Source: an uncultured Candidatus Altimarinota bacterium (GTDB lineage Bacteria; Patescibacteriota; Gracilibacteria; UBA4473). Taken from it: a stretch of 9,839 nucleotides of DNA. The translations under genes were made by a program, and so were the position numbers. Shown in pieces: positions 1 through 5,804 of this stretch; positions within the stretch are counted from its first letter, which is position 1, and each line of letters begins with the position of its first letter. Location of the stretch: assembly GCA_938021445.1 (NCBI GenBank), contig CALIGR010000060.1:1-9839 (forward strand), read 5' to 3'. Below the pieces are notes generated by a model. It searched no databases. It was not told the origin of the DNA and saw only the letters and a list, made by a program, of their open reading frames with translations.

Positions 1-1590
1 CGCAATTGGAAACTCCGCCGCATCATATCTTGCCGCGACCGAAAACAGTTCTTGGACATTTTGCTTTCGAGACTCGCCATCACTCGTCCCGTCATCTAAG
101 TACTCAAGAAACTTAGTTTCTTCCACAATCTGATCGAGTAGTTGCGTCAGACTTTTATCCTGAGCTGTAACCTTAAAACCTTTTAATAAGTTATGAAAAT
201 TATTCAGCGCTTGTTTTTTCCCGTCATTAAGTTCCCCAATTTCATTCACCGTCTCCAACACATCTAATAAACTCAAGCCATAGTTCTGAGCATAACTCTT
301 AACCACCGCTATTGTAGCCGGCCCAATTTTTCGAGTCGGCACATTGATAACTCTCATAAAGGCCAAATCATCTCGGGGATTAAAGATAAGTCTTAAGTAT
401 GCCACAATGTCTTTAATCTCTTTTCGATCGAAGAACCGAGTCCCTCCTACTATTTGATAAGGAATCTGATTCCTCAAAAAAGCTTCCTCTAGCGCTCTCG
501 ATTGAGCATTCATCCTATAAAGCACGGCGATTTCTTTAAAATCTTTCCCGGCTTCGGTCAGCTTGTTGATTTCTTCTGCGATAAAGCGTCCTTCATCTTT
601 TTCATCCCAAACCTCAAACACCTTTATACGCTCGCCTGATTCTGAATCCGTCCAGAGGTTCTTAGCTCTTCCCGTCTGATTGTAAGAAATAAGCGTATTG
701 GCATTTTTTAAGATATTCCCACTCGAGCGGTAATTTTGCTCCAGCTTTACCACGGCGGCATCTGGGTAATCCTGCTCAAAGTCCAAAATATTTCGAAAAT
801 CAGCGCCTCGAAACCCATAAATAGACTGATGATCATCGCCCACTACGCACAAATTCTTATGACCATCCGTTAATAACCGAATAAAACGATACTGCGCAAA
901 ATTCGTATCTTGGTACTCATCAATCAAAACGTACTGCCAGCGTCTCCGGTATTTATCCAACACCTGCGGCACCTGCTCAAAGACTTCTACTGTTTTTTGT
1001 AAAAGATCATCAAAGTCTAAAGCGTTATGCTCCATCAGTCTTCTTTGATAAAGCGGGTAGAGCTCCGTCACCGTTTTAGAAAAACTATTTTCATTAGTGT
1101 AAAACTTCTCAGGCGTGACCAGCTGATTCTTACAACTTGAGATATGGGACAAGATCGCTTTAGGCTTAAATTCTTTATCATCTATCTGTCGATCCTTCAT
1201 GATGATCTTTAGAAGAGCTAAAGCATCATCACTATCAAAGATCACAAAATTTCTCGTCAATCCTGCTCCCATCGCCTCTATATCTTGACGAAGAATTCTA
1301 ACACACATCGAGTGAAACGTCCCAAGACTTGGACGGCGCCCTAAATTTAGCCCGGCCTCGATAAGAAGTTTCTCCACTCGCGACTCCATTTCTTTCGCCG
1401 CTTTATTGGTAAAAGTCACGGCTAAAATCTGTGACGCGTCCACGCCATGAGCAATTAGGTGAGCGATTCGATTTGTCAGCACTCGCGTCTTCCCACTTCC
1501 GGCTCCAGCCAAGACCAACAAAGGCCCTTCTATATGCTGAACGGCTTTAGCCTGCTCTGGATTCAGTCCTGTAAGTATTTTTTCAAGCAT
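1..1590 (-). CDS. uvrD: UvrD/PcrA-family superfamily 1 DNA helicase (partial, C-terminus outside window)
   Basis: This is an ATP-dependent 3'-5' DNA helicase of the UvrD/PcrA/Rep family, which acts in nucleotide excision repair, mismatch repair and replication-fork clearance. 530 codons are visible, starting at the ATG 1590-1588; the family is usually 650-750 residues, so the C-terminal part lies beyond the left edge. Motifs in order: Q motif NPEQAKAV (10-17), Walker A AGAGSGKT (28-35), motif Ia AVTFTNKAAKEM (57-68), GTFHS (90-94), Walker B LIDEYQDTN (222-230), motif III VVGDDHQSIYGFRGAD (249-264) and motif IV EQNYRSS (284-290). The 2B-region signature GGTRFFDRKEIKDIVAYLRL follows, which is typical of PcrA. 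Motifs V and VI are not in the window. The first Met sits right before the Q motif, which supports this start. The gene is transcribed away from the infA operon; no convincing promoter was found in the A+T-rich leader. The family is certain; uvrD versus pcrA is a naming choice. Confidence 0.95.
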   Translation of the reverse strand, partial: MLEKILTGLNPEQAKAVQHIEGPLLVLAGAGSGKTRVLTNRIAHLIAHGVDASQILAVTFTNKAAKEMESRVEKLLIEAGLNLGRRPSLGTFHSMCVRILRQDIEAMGAGLTRNFVIFDSDDALALLKIIMKDRQIDDKEFKPKAILSHISSCKNQLVTPEKFYTNENSFSKTVTELYPLYQRRLMEHNALDFDDLLQKTVEVFEQVPQVLDKYRRRWQYVLIDEYQDTNFAQYRFIRLLTDGHKNLCVVGDDHQSIYGFRGADFRNILDFEQDYPDAAVVKLEQNYRSSGNILKNANTLISYNQTGRAKNLWTDSESGERIKVFEVWDEKDEGRFIAEEINKLTEAGKDFKEIAVLYRMNAQSRALEEAFLRNQIPYQIVGGTRFFDRKEIKDIVAYLRLIFNPRDDLAFMRVINVPTRKIGPATIAVVKSYAQNYGLSLLDVLETVNEIGELNDGKKQALNNFHNLLKGFKVTAQDKSLTQLLDQIVEETKFLEYLDDGTSDGESRKQNVQELFSVAARYDAAEFPIA

Positions 1591-1684
1591 GTAATTTTAT
1601 CGTGATCGCAGTGTAATAAAAATTAAATTTTAATCCCCAAAACAAACTTAATTATCTTTCCCCTGCAAATACTCAAAGAAAAAA

Positions 1685-1713
1685 TTGACAGGGGCACGGG
1701 GCACGGCTAAGAT
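1685..1713 (+). promoter_or_regulatory. sigma70-type promoter of the infA-rpsI ribosomal operon
   Basis: A perfect -35 hexamer TTGACA (1685-1690) is followed by a 17-bp spacer and a -10-like TAAGAT (1708-1713, 4 of 6 matches to TATAAT). The spacer is G+C-rich and contains a tandem GGGCACG. The stretch just after the -10 box, CGCGCGG (1714-1720), would form a G+C-rich discriminator, a hallmark of rRNA and ribosomal-protein promoters under stringent (ppGpp) control in well-studied bacteria. The predicted transcription start near 1720 gives a leader of about 26 nt before the infA ATG. The G+C-rich patch stands out in an otherwise A+T-rich intergenic region. It is inferred from sequence alone. 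Confidence 0.7.
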
Positions 1714-1746
1714 CGCGCGGCTATTTTGACGCATTAACCCTTATTT

Positions 1747-2013
1747 ATGGCCAAGGAGGATGATATTTCGGTAGATGGAAAAGTGATCGAAATGCTTCCC
1801 GGAGCAGAGTTTCTGGTGGAGTTGAGCACTGAGGGGTTTGAAGGGCATCAAGTAAAGTGCAAGCTTTCTGGTAAGATGCGAATGCACTACATAAAGATAG
1901 TTCCTGGAGACAAAGTCAGTATAGTAATGTCTCCTTATAATATTGAAATCGGACGGATCACCTATCGTTTACGAGAAGGTTCAAATGGTCGTCCACAACA
2001 CTCAAAATCATGA
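1747..2013 (+). CDS. infA: Translation initiation factor IF-1
   Basis: IF1 is a single OB-fold protein that binds the ribosomal A site of the 30S subunit and works with IF2 and IF3 during initiation. The sequence begins [20 protein letters not shown] and contains the family core [18 protein letters not shown] (40-57) and the end GRITYR (69-74). At 88 residues it is longer than the usual 71-73. About four residues are inserted in the first part of the barrel (around STEGFEG, 27-33), and there is a polar tail of about 12 residues (77-88). It is the first gene of the operon, about 26 nt behind the predicted transcription start. No Shine-Dalgarno sequence precedes the ATG; an AAGGAGG occurs just inside the coding sequence and cannot serve this start. 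Its stop overlaps the rpmJ start as ATGA, which implies translational coupling. Confidence 0.96.
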   Translation: MAKEDDISVDGKVIEMLPGAEFLVELSTEGFEGHQVKCKLSGKMRMHYIKIVPGDKVSIVMSPYNIEIGRITYRLREGSNGRPQHSKS

Positions 2014-2123
2014 AAGTAAGAGCTTCTGTAAAACGAATGTGTGATAGATGTCAGGTTATACGACGAAAAAGAGTCGTGCGTGTTATCTGTAAAAATCCTA
2101 AACACAAACAAAGACAGGGCTAA
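2010..2123 (+). CDS. rpmJ: 50S ribosomal protein L36 (bL36), zinc-ribbon form
   Basis: This 37-residue protein is the small zinc-ribbon protein of the large subunit, which binds 23S rRNA near the peptidyl-transferase region. It begins [15 protein letters not shown] and ends with the family signature [10 protein letters not shown]. The four zinc ligands of the C+ form are all present: C11, C14, C27 and H32. The start overlaps the infA stop by four bases (ATGA), matching the conserved infA-rpmJ order of bacterial genomes. Length and motifs are normal; nothing indicates truncation. Confidence 0.96.
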   Translation: MKVRASVKRMCDRCQVIRRKRVVRVICKNPKHKQRQG

Positions 2124-2145
2124 TTATCATAATTTAAAAATCTAA

Positions 2146-2523
2146 ATGCGTATTGCCGGTACAAGTATCCCTTCAGAAAAAAGACTTATCATAGCCCTTA
2201 CCTATATATATGGTATAGGCCCTAAGCGATCACAAGATATTTGTGATAAAAGCAAGATTGATAAAAGCATCCGTATAAAGGATCTTTCTACCGAACAGGA
2301 AGAGCTTCTACGAAAAACGGTTGCCGATTTAGGCGTTACGCTCGAATCAGATCTAAAACGAAATATTTCTCAAGACGTCAAAAGACTTCAAGATATTGGA
2401 TCTTATCGGGGCTTTAGACACCGAAGAAAACTACCCGCTCGCGGACAACGAACTAAAACGAACTCTCGAACCAAACGTGGTAAGAAAGTGGCGGTCGCTA
2501 ATAAGAAAAAAGTAGCTAAATAA
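2146..2523 (+). CDS. rpsM: 30S ribosomal protein S13 (uS13)
   Basis: S13 sits in the head of the small subunit, contacts the P-site tRNA with its basic tail and forms inter-subunit bridges. The protein is 125 residues, normal for the family. It opens with MRIAGTSIPSEKRLIIALTY, carries the helix-hairpin-helix-like segment IYGIGPKRS (21-29), and has the conserved basic block GSYRGFRHRRKLPARGQRT (residues 85-103) followed by a Lys/Arg-rich tail. The ATG at 2146 is 22 nt after rpmJ. The upstream bases are A+T-rich with no GGAG-like element. The TAA stop shares one base with the rpsK start (TAATG), so S13 and S11 translation is likely coupled. Confidence 0.97.
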   Translation: MRIAGTSIPSEKRLIIALTYIYGIGPKRSQDICDKSKIDKSIRIKDLSTEQEELLRKTVADLGVTLESDLKRNISQDVKRLQDIGSYRGFRHRRKLPARGQRTKTNSRTKRGKKVAVANKKKVAK

Positions 2524-2903
2524 TGAGCACTAGTACAAAAAAACGAACTCGCAAGTCATTCCCAACAGGTAAAGTATTTGTTCGGGCACTCTACAATAAT
2601 ACTATTGTCACTCTGACTGACCCAGATGGAAACGTTCTAGCTTGGAGTAGCCCAGGAGCCAATGGATTTAAAGGGGCACGACAATCAACGCCTTATGCTG
2701 GGCAAATCTCAGCAGAAGTAGTGGCTGAAAAAGCACAAGCCTTTGGAATGGAATCTGTAGAAGTTGTCCTTAAAGGAATGGGCCCTGGTCGTGATCAAAC
2801 GATCCGAGGTCTTATGAATGGTGGACTTGAAATCACTTCAATCGCTGATAGAACACGAGTTCCACACGGTGGATGTAGACCTTCTAGACAAAGAAGAACC
2901 TAA
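2523..2903 (+). CDS. rpsK: 30S ribosomal protein S11 (uS11)
   Basis: S11 lies on the platform of the 30S subunit, near the mRNA exit path and the 690-790 region of 16S rRNA. The protein is 126 residues and follows the family throughout: GKVFVRALYNNTIVTLTDPDGN (17-38), WSSPGANGFKGARQSTPYAGQ (41-61) and VVLKGMGPGRDQTIRGL (81-97). The C-terminal rRNA-binding block reads VPHGGCRPSRQRRT. Most bacteria have PHNGCRPPK here, so the Asn that is converted to isoaspartate in E. coli (N119) is Gly116 in this protein (codon GGT, 2868-2870). The gene is otherwise intact, overlaps rpsM by one base, and has no Shine-Dalgarno site. Confidence 0.97.
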   Translation: MSTSTKKRTRKSFPTGKVFVRALYNNTIVTLTDPDGNVLAWSSPGANGFKGARQSTPYAGQISAEVVAEKAQAFGMESVEVVLKGMGPGRDQTIRGLMNGGLEITSIADRTRVPHGGCRPSRQRRT

Positions 2904-2922
2904 TTAATTTTCTAAAAATTGA

Positions 2923-3537
2923 ATGAGATATACCGGACCAAAAGCCAGACTATGTAGACGAGAAGGAGTGAATCTTTTCGGCTCTCCTAAGTACCAAAAG
3001 ATTTTGGGTAAAAGCCCAAACATCCCAGGAATGCATGGAGCTAAACGTCAGGGGAAGCTGACTGAATACGCGAAACAACTTCGTGAAAAGCAAAAAGCAA
3101 AACGAATGTTCGCTTTATCTGAAAAGCAATTTCAAAATTACTTTGGTAAGGCTTCACGATCTAAAAGTGTAACAGGGGACGCGCTTCTTGAGCTTCTAGA
3201 ACGACGGCTGGATAATGCAGTTTTTCGTTCTGGCCTGGCCATGACACGAATGCAGGCTCGTCAATTTGTTTCCCATGGGCTTCTTATGCTCAACGGTCGA
3301 CGGGTTGATATCCCCTCAATTCAGGTACGTCCTGGAGATGTAATTGAAGTACGAGCTTCTAAAAAAGGTTCTCCGGTTTTCAAAGAAAATAAGGAAGAAC
3401 TAAAAGACTACGTTGTTCCAGACTGGATCAAAGTAGACACAAGTAAACTCAGCATCGAAGTCCTCAAGCTCCCAGAGGTAAAACACTTTGAACCGCTTAT
3501 CAATACTCAACCAATCGTAGAGTTCTACTCTCGATAG
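2923..3537 (+). CDS. rpsD: 30S ribosomal protein S4 (uS4)
   Basis: S4 is a primary 16S rRNA-binding protein of the 30S body, which starts small-subunit assembly and forms part of the mRNA entry channel. In many bacteria it is the autogenous repressor of the alpha operon. The 204-residue protein starts MRYTGPKARLCRREGVNLFG and contains RQGKLTEYAKQLREKQKAKRMF (42-63). The S4 RNA-binding domain spans roughly 91-155, with ERRLDNAVFRSGLAMTRMQARQFVSHG at its start. It is a zinc-free (C-) type, since only one Cys remains in the N-terminal region. The ATG is 19 nt after rpsK, and the upstream sequence lacks a Shine-Dalgarno element. I did not see a clear S4-binding pseudoknot at the operon head, so autoregulation here is only a possibility. 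Confidence 0.97.
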   Translation: MRYTGPKARLCRREGVNLFGSPKYQKILGKSPNIPGMHGAKRQGKLTEYAKQLREKQKAKRMFALSEKQFQNYFGKASRSKSVTGDALLELLERRLDNAVFRSGLAMTRMQARQFVSHGLLMLNGRRVDIPSIQVRPGDVIEVRASKKGSPVFKENKEELKDYVVPDWIKVDTSKLSIEVLKLPEVKHFEPLINTQPIVEFYSR

Positions 3538-3582
3538 TGTTAAACTAATTACGGCTTTAGTCTTAATCGTAAAAACAAAACC

Positions 3583-4599
3583 ATGCATATTCTTCACGAA
3601 ATAATCGGAGTTCCCAAGCTAAAAATTGACGCAGAAGGTAAAACCAACGCGACTCTAACGATTAACCCACTTCCTTCTGGATTTGGAATGACGCTTGGAA
3701 ATGCACTCCGAAGAGTACTTCTCTCTAGTCTTCCTGGAACCGCCGTAACCGCGATGAAGATTTCAGGAGTGACTCATGAGTACGACACCATCAAAGGCGT
3801 TCATGATTCTGTATTAGACATGAGTCTAAATATTAGAGAATTAAGACTTAAGAAGCACTCTAAAGAAGTAGAAGAGATCGAATTTAAACTGGTAAAATCT
3901 GGAGCTATTACGGCTAAAGATCTTAAAGTTTCAAGTGATATTGAAATTCTAGATCCAAGTCAGGTTATTACTCATTGTGATGGCGCTGATCCAAAAACAA
4001 CCGTAAAACTCCGAGTTGAAAAAGGAGTTGGATATCGAATTATCTCAAATGAAGACAACGCCGCAGAAGAAGACGCGGAAATGATTCTTATTGATGCAAA
4101 CTTCTCTCCTGTCACAAAAGTGAAATATGAAGTTACACCCGCTCGTGTAGGAGATCAGACAAATCTAGATCAACTAAAACTAACGATTGAAACCGATGGA
4201 AGTCTTGAAGCTGAAAACGCACTCAAGCTTGCCGCTGAAATCATTCGAAGTTACTTCGACCTTTTCAATCAAGATGATGCTTATACAGATGAAGACTTTA
4301 CAACAAGTTTCTCAGCTATCAGAGCCAAAGAAGAAGCTGAAAAGCAAGCTTCGGTTTCAGCCGCTGAAGAAAGCTTTACTCCTATTGATATTCTTGGATT
4401 TTCACAACGAACGCTTAACGCGCTTGTAAATGGAAATATAACTTCTGTCGAAGAGCTGCTTCGTACACCAATGAGTCAACTGACTCAGCTACGAGGCTTC
4501 GGACAAAAAGCTAAAACAGAACTCGAAGAAGTACTACGAGACCGAGGTTACACTCCTGGAGTGCCCCTCAGTCAACAAACTAATCAACCTCAACTCTAG
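3583..4599 (+). CDS. rpoA: DNA-directed RNA polymerase subunit alpha
   Basis: Alpha dimerises to nucleate assembly of RNA polymerase, and its C-terminal domain binds UP elements and activators. The 338-residue protein has an N-terminal domain (about 1-230) with NPLPSGFGMTLGNALRRVLLSSLPGTAV near the start and a conserved ENALKLAAEIIRSYFDLF segment before the linker. An acidic, Ala/Glu-rich linker (about 235-262) leads to the C-terminal domain from F265. Alignment with E. coli (offset 11) keeps the DNA-contact residues R265 (R276 here), N268 (N279), G296 (G307) and K298 (K309), while S299 is Ala310. The alpha subunit should therefore still bind minor-groove UP-like DNA. The ATG at 3583 lies 45 nt after rpsD, the longest gap in the operon, in A-rich sequence without a ribosome binding site. 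Confidence 0.97.
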   Translation: MHILHEIIGVPKLKIDAEGKTNATLTINPLPSGFGMTLGNALRRVLLSSLPGTAVTAMKISGVTHEYDTIKGVHDSVLDMSLNIRELRLKKHSKEVEEIEFKLVKSGAITAKDLKVSSDIEILDPSQVITHCDGADPKTTVKLRVEKGVGYRIISNEDNAAEEDAEMILIDANFSPVTKVKYEVTPARVGDQTNLDQLKLTIETDGSLEAENALKLAAEIIRSYFDLFNQDDAYTDEDFTTSFSAIRAKEEAEKQASVSAAEESFTPIDILGFSQRTLNALVNGNITSVEELLRTPMSQLTQLRGFGQKAKTELEEVLRDRGYTPGVPLSQQTNQPQL

Positions 4600-4603
4600 A
4601 TCA

Positions 4604-4951
4604 ATGAGACATCGAAATTCGAAAGCGAAACTCAATAGACCAGCTGACCAGCGGAAAGCCATGGTGCGTAATCTTATAACTTCTCTTTTCCTTGAAGGGA
4701 AGGTCAAGACGACAGATGCTCGTGCAAAGGTTCTTTCGGCTGAAGCGGAAAAACTGGTAAACAAAATCAGAGGAAAAGAAGACATGAATGCCATTCGTGA
4801 TCTCATGAGTGTGGTATTCACCAAAGAGGCTTCTAAAAAAGCGCTCGATTACAGCAAACAACTAGACCAAACTTCAGGTTTTACTCGAATGACAAAAATT
4901 GGAGTAAGAGCTGGTGATAACTCAAGTGTAGTTCAAGTAGAACTAATTTAG
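4604..4951 (+). CDS. rplQ: 50S ribosomal protein L17 (bL17)
   Basis: L17 is a bacterial large-subunit protein located near the peptide exit side. The 115-residue protein starts MRHRNSKAKLNRPADQRKAM, matching the family opening MRHRxxxxKLxRxxxHRKAM with Asn where Gly is usual in KLGR. It continues RNLITSLFLEGKVKTTDARAK and ends with FTRMTKIGVRAGDNSSVVQVEL, the equivalent of the YTRIxKxGxRxGDxA block. Length is normal. Only 4 nt separate it from the rpoA stop, preserving the rpoA-rplQ pair found in nearly all bacteria, so coupling with rpoA is likely. Confidence 0.96.
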   Translation: MRHRNSKAKLNRPADQRKAMVRNLITSLFLEGKVKTTDARAKVLSAEAEKLVNKIRGKEDMNAIRDLMSVVFTKEASKKALDYSKQLDQTSGFTRMTKIGVRAGDNSSVVQVELI

Positions 4952-4953
4952 CC

Positions 4954-5388
4954 ATGAAAAAAACAACCCTAAGACAGAACGTAAACAATGCCCAAAGAGA
5001 ATGGTACGTCGTAGACGCTGCCGGCAAAACTTTGGGAGAACTTGCTGTAAAAGCTGCAAACGCCCTCCGTGGGAAGCATCGAGTAGATTATACCCCACAT
5101 GTTGATGGTGGAGACTACGTTGTAGTCCTCAACGCTGATAAAATTGCGGTGAGCGGTCTCAAAGAAGATCAAAAAATGTACTACCGTCATTCTGGATACC
5201 TCGGTAATCTTAAAACCGCTTCACTTAAAGAAGTACGAGCTAAAGATCCAAAACGAATTCTGACAGAAGCCATTTCTGGGATGATTCCAAAAAATAAGCT
5301 AAGACCGCATCAAATGCGACGTCTAACCCTCGTAGTCGGAGAGGAAAATCCTCATGCCGCTCAACAACCTCAACCATTACCTGCCTAA
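4954..5388 (+). CDS. rplM: 50S ribosomal protein L13 (uL13)
   Basis: L13 is an early-assembly 23S rRNA-binding protein. The 144-residue protein has the family landmarks REWYVVDAAGKTLGELAVKAA (15-35), LRGKHRVDYTPHVDGGDYVVVLNADKI (38-64), YYRHSGYLGNLK (75-86) and AISGMIPKNKLRPHQMRRL (107-125). It ends VVGEENPHAAQQPQPLPA, where Asn replaces His in the common EHPHxAQxP signature. The start ATG is two bases after the rplQ stop. Bacteria generally carry rplM next to rpsI, often far from the alpha operon; here the pair is fused to it. Confidence 0.97.
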   Translation: MKKTTLRQNVNNAQREWYVVDAAGKTLGELAVKAANALRGKHRVDYTPHVDGGDYVVVLNADKIAVSGLKEDQKMYYRHSGYLGNLKTASLKEVRAKDPKRILTEAISGMIPKNKLRPHQMRRLTLVVGEENPHAAQQPQPLPA

Positions 5389-5405
5389 ATCACTGAAACC
5401 TAAAC

Positions 5406-5804
5406 ATGTCTAAAGGAGCCTACTTCTACGCTAACGGAAAAAGAAAAAATGCGATCGCTACGGTCCGATTGTTTCCTGACGGAAAAGGTGAAACAACGGT
5501 CAATGGATCAACGCTAAGAGAATGGTCTGATGACGACCAGATATTCTTCACTGTCTTGCAGCCTCTAGAGCTACTCGGTGCGAAGAAAGACTTCGATATA
5601 GACGTGATAACCAAAGGAGGCGGAAAGAAAGCACAAGCTGAAGCCATCCGACTTGGGATTGCTCGAGCCTTTGTAAAAAAAGACGCAACCCTTCGAGAGC
5701 AATTAAAGCAAGAAAGTCTTCTCACTCGAGATTCAAGAGTAAAAGAACGGAAAAAACCAGGACTTCGTCGAGCGAGACGATCACCACAGTGGTCTAAACG
5801 TTAG
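5406..5804 (+). CDS. rpsI: 30S ribosomal protein S9 (uS9)
   Basis: S9 sits in the 30S head; its C-terminal tail reaches the anticodon loop of the P-site tRNA. The 132-residue protein starts MSKGAYFYANGKRKNAIATV, with the conserved YxxGKRKxAxAxV block. It contains ITKGGGKKAQAEAIRLGIARA (68-88) and ends TRDSRVKERKKPGLRRARRSPQWSKR, close to the near-universal SPQFSKR terminus including the final Arg that contacts tRNA. It is the last gene of the operon. Its TAG stop (5802-5804) overlaps the TAA stop of the convergent gene (5803-5801), so the two coding regions meet tail to tail. The operon terminator lies about 58 nt farther on, inside the opposite gene. Confidence 0.97.
   Translation: MSKGAYFYANGKRKNAIATVRLFPDGKGETTVNGSTLREWSDDDQIFFTVLQPLELLGAKKDFDIDVITKGGGKKAQAEAIRLGIARAFVKKDATLREQLKQESLLTRDSRVKERKKPGLRRARRSPQWSKR

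Noticed and set aside
1651..1656. GATAAT on the minus strand as a -10 box for the helicase gene.
   Set aside because: No acceptable -35 box is found at 16-18 bp, so I did not list it as a promoter.
1753..1762. AAGGAGGATG: a consensus Shine-Dalgarno string followed by ATG near the infA start.
   Set aside because: It lies inside the infA coding region, the ATG is out of frame and directly abuts the motif, and the infA frame from 1747 matches the family N-terminus MAKED.
4534..4861. Two minus-strand open frames of about 90 residues opposite rplQ.
   Set aside because: They overlap a fully conserved ribosomal gene and show no recognisable protein features; antisense shadows.
5783..5793. Inverted repeat ACCAC-A-GTGGT near the end of rpsI as a possible terminator for the minus-strand gene.
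   Set aside because: The stem is short, lies in conserved S9 coding sequence (SPQW region), and has no T run on the leftward strand.
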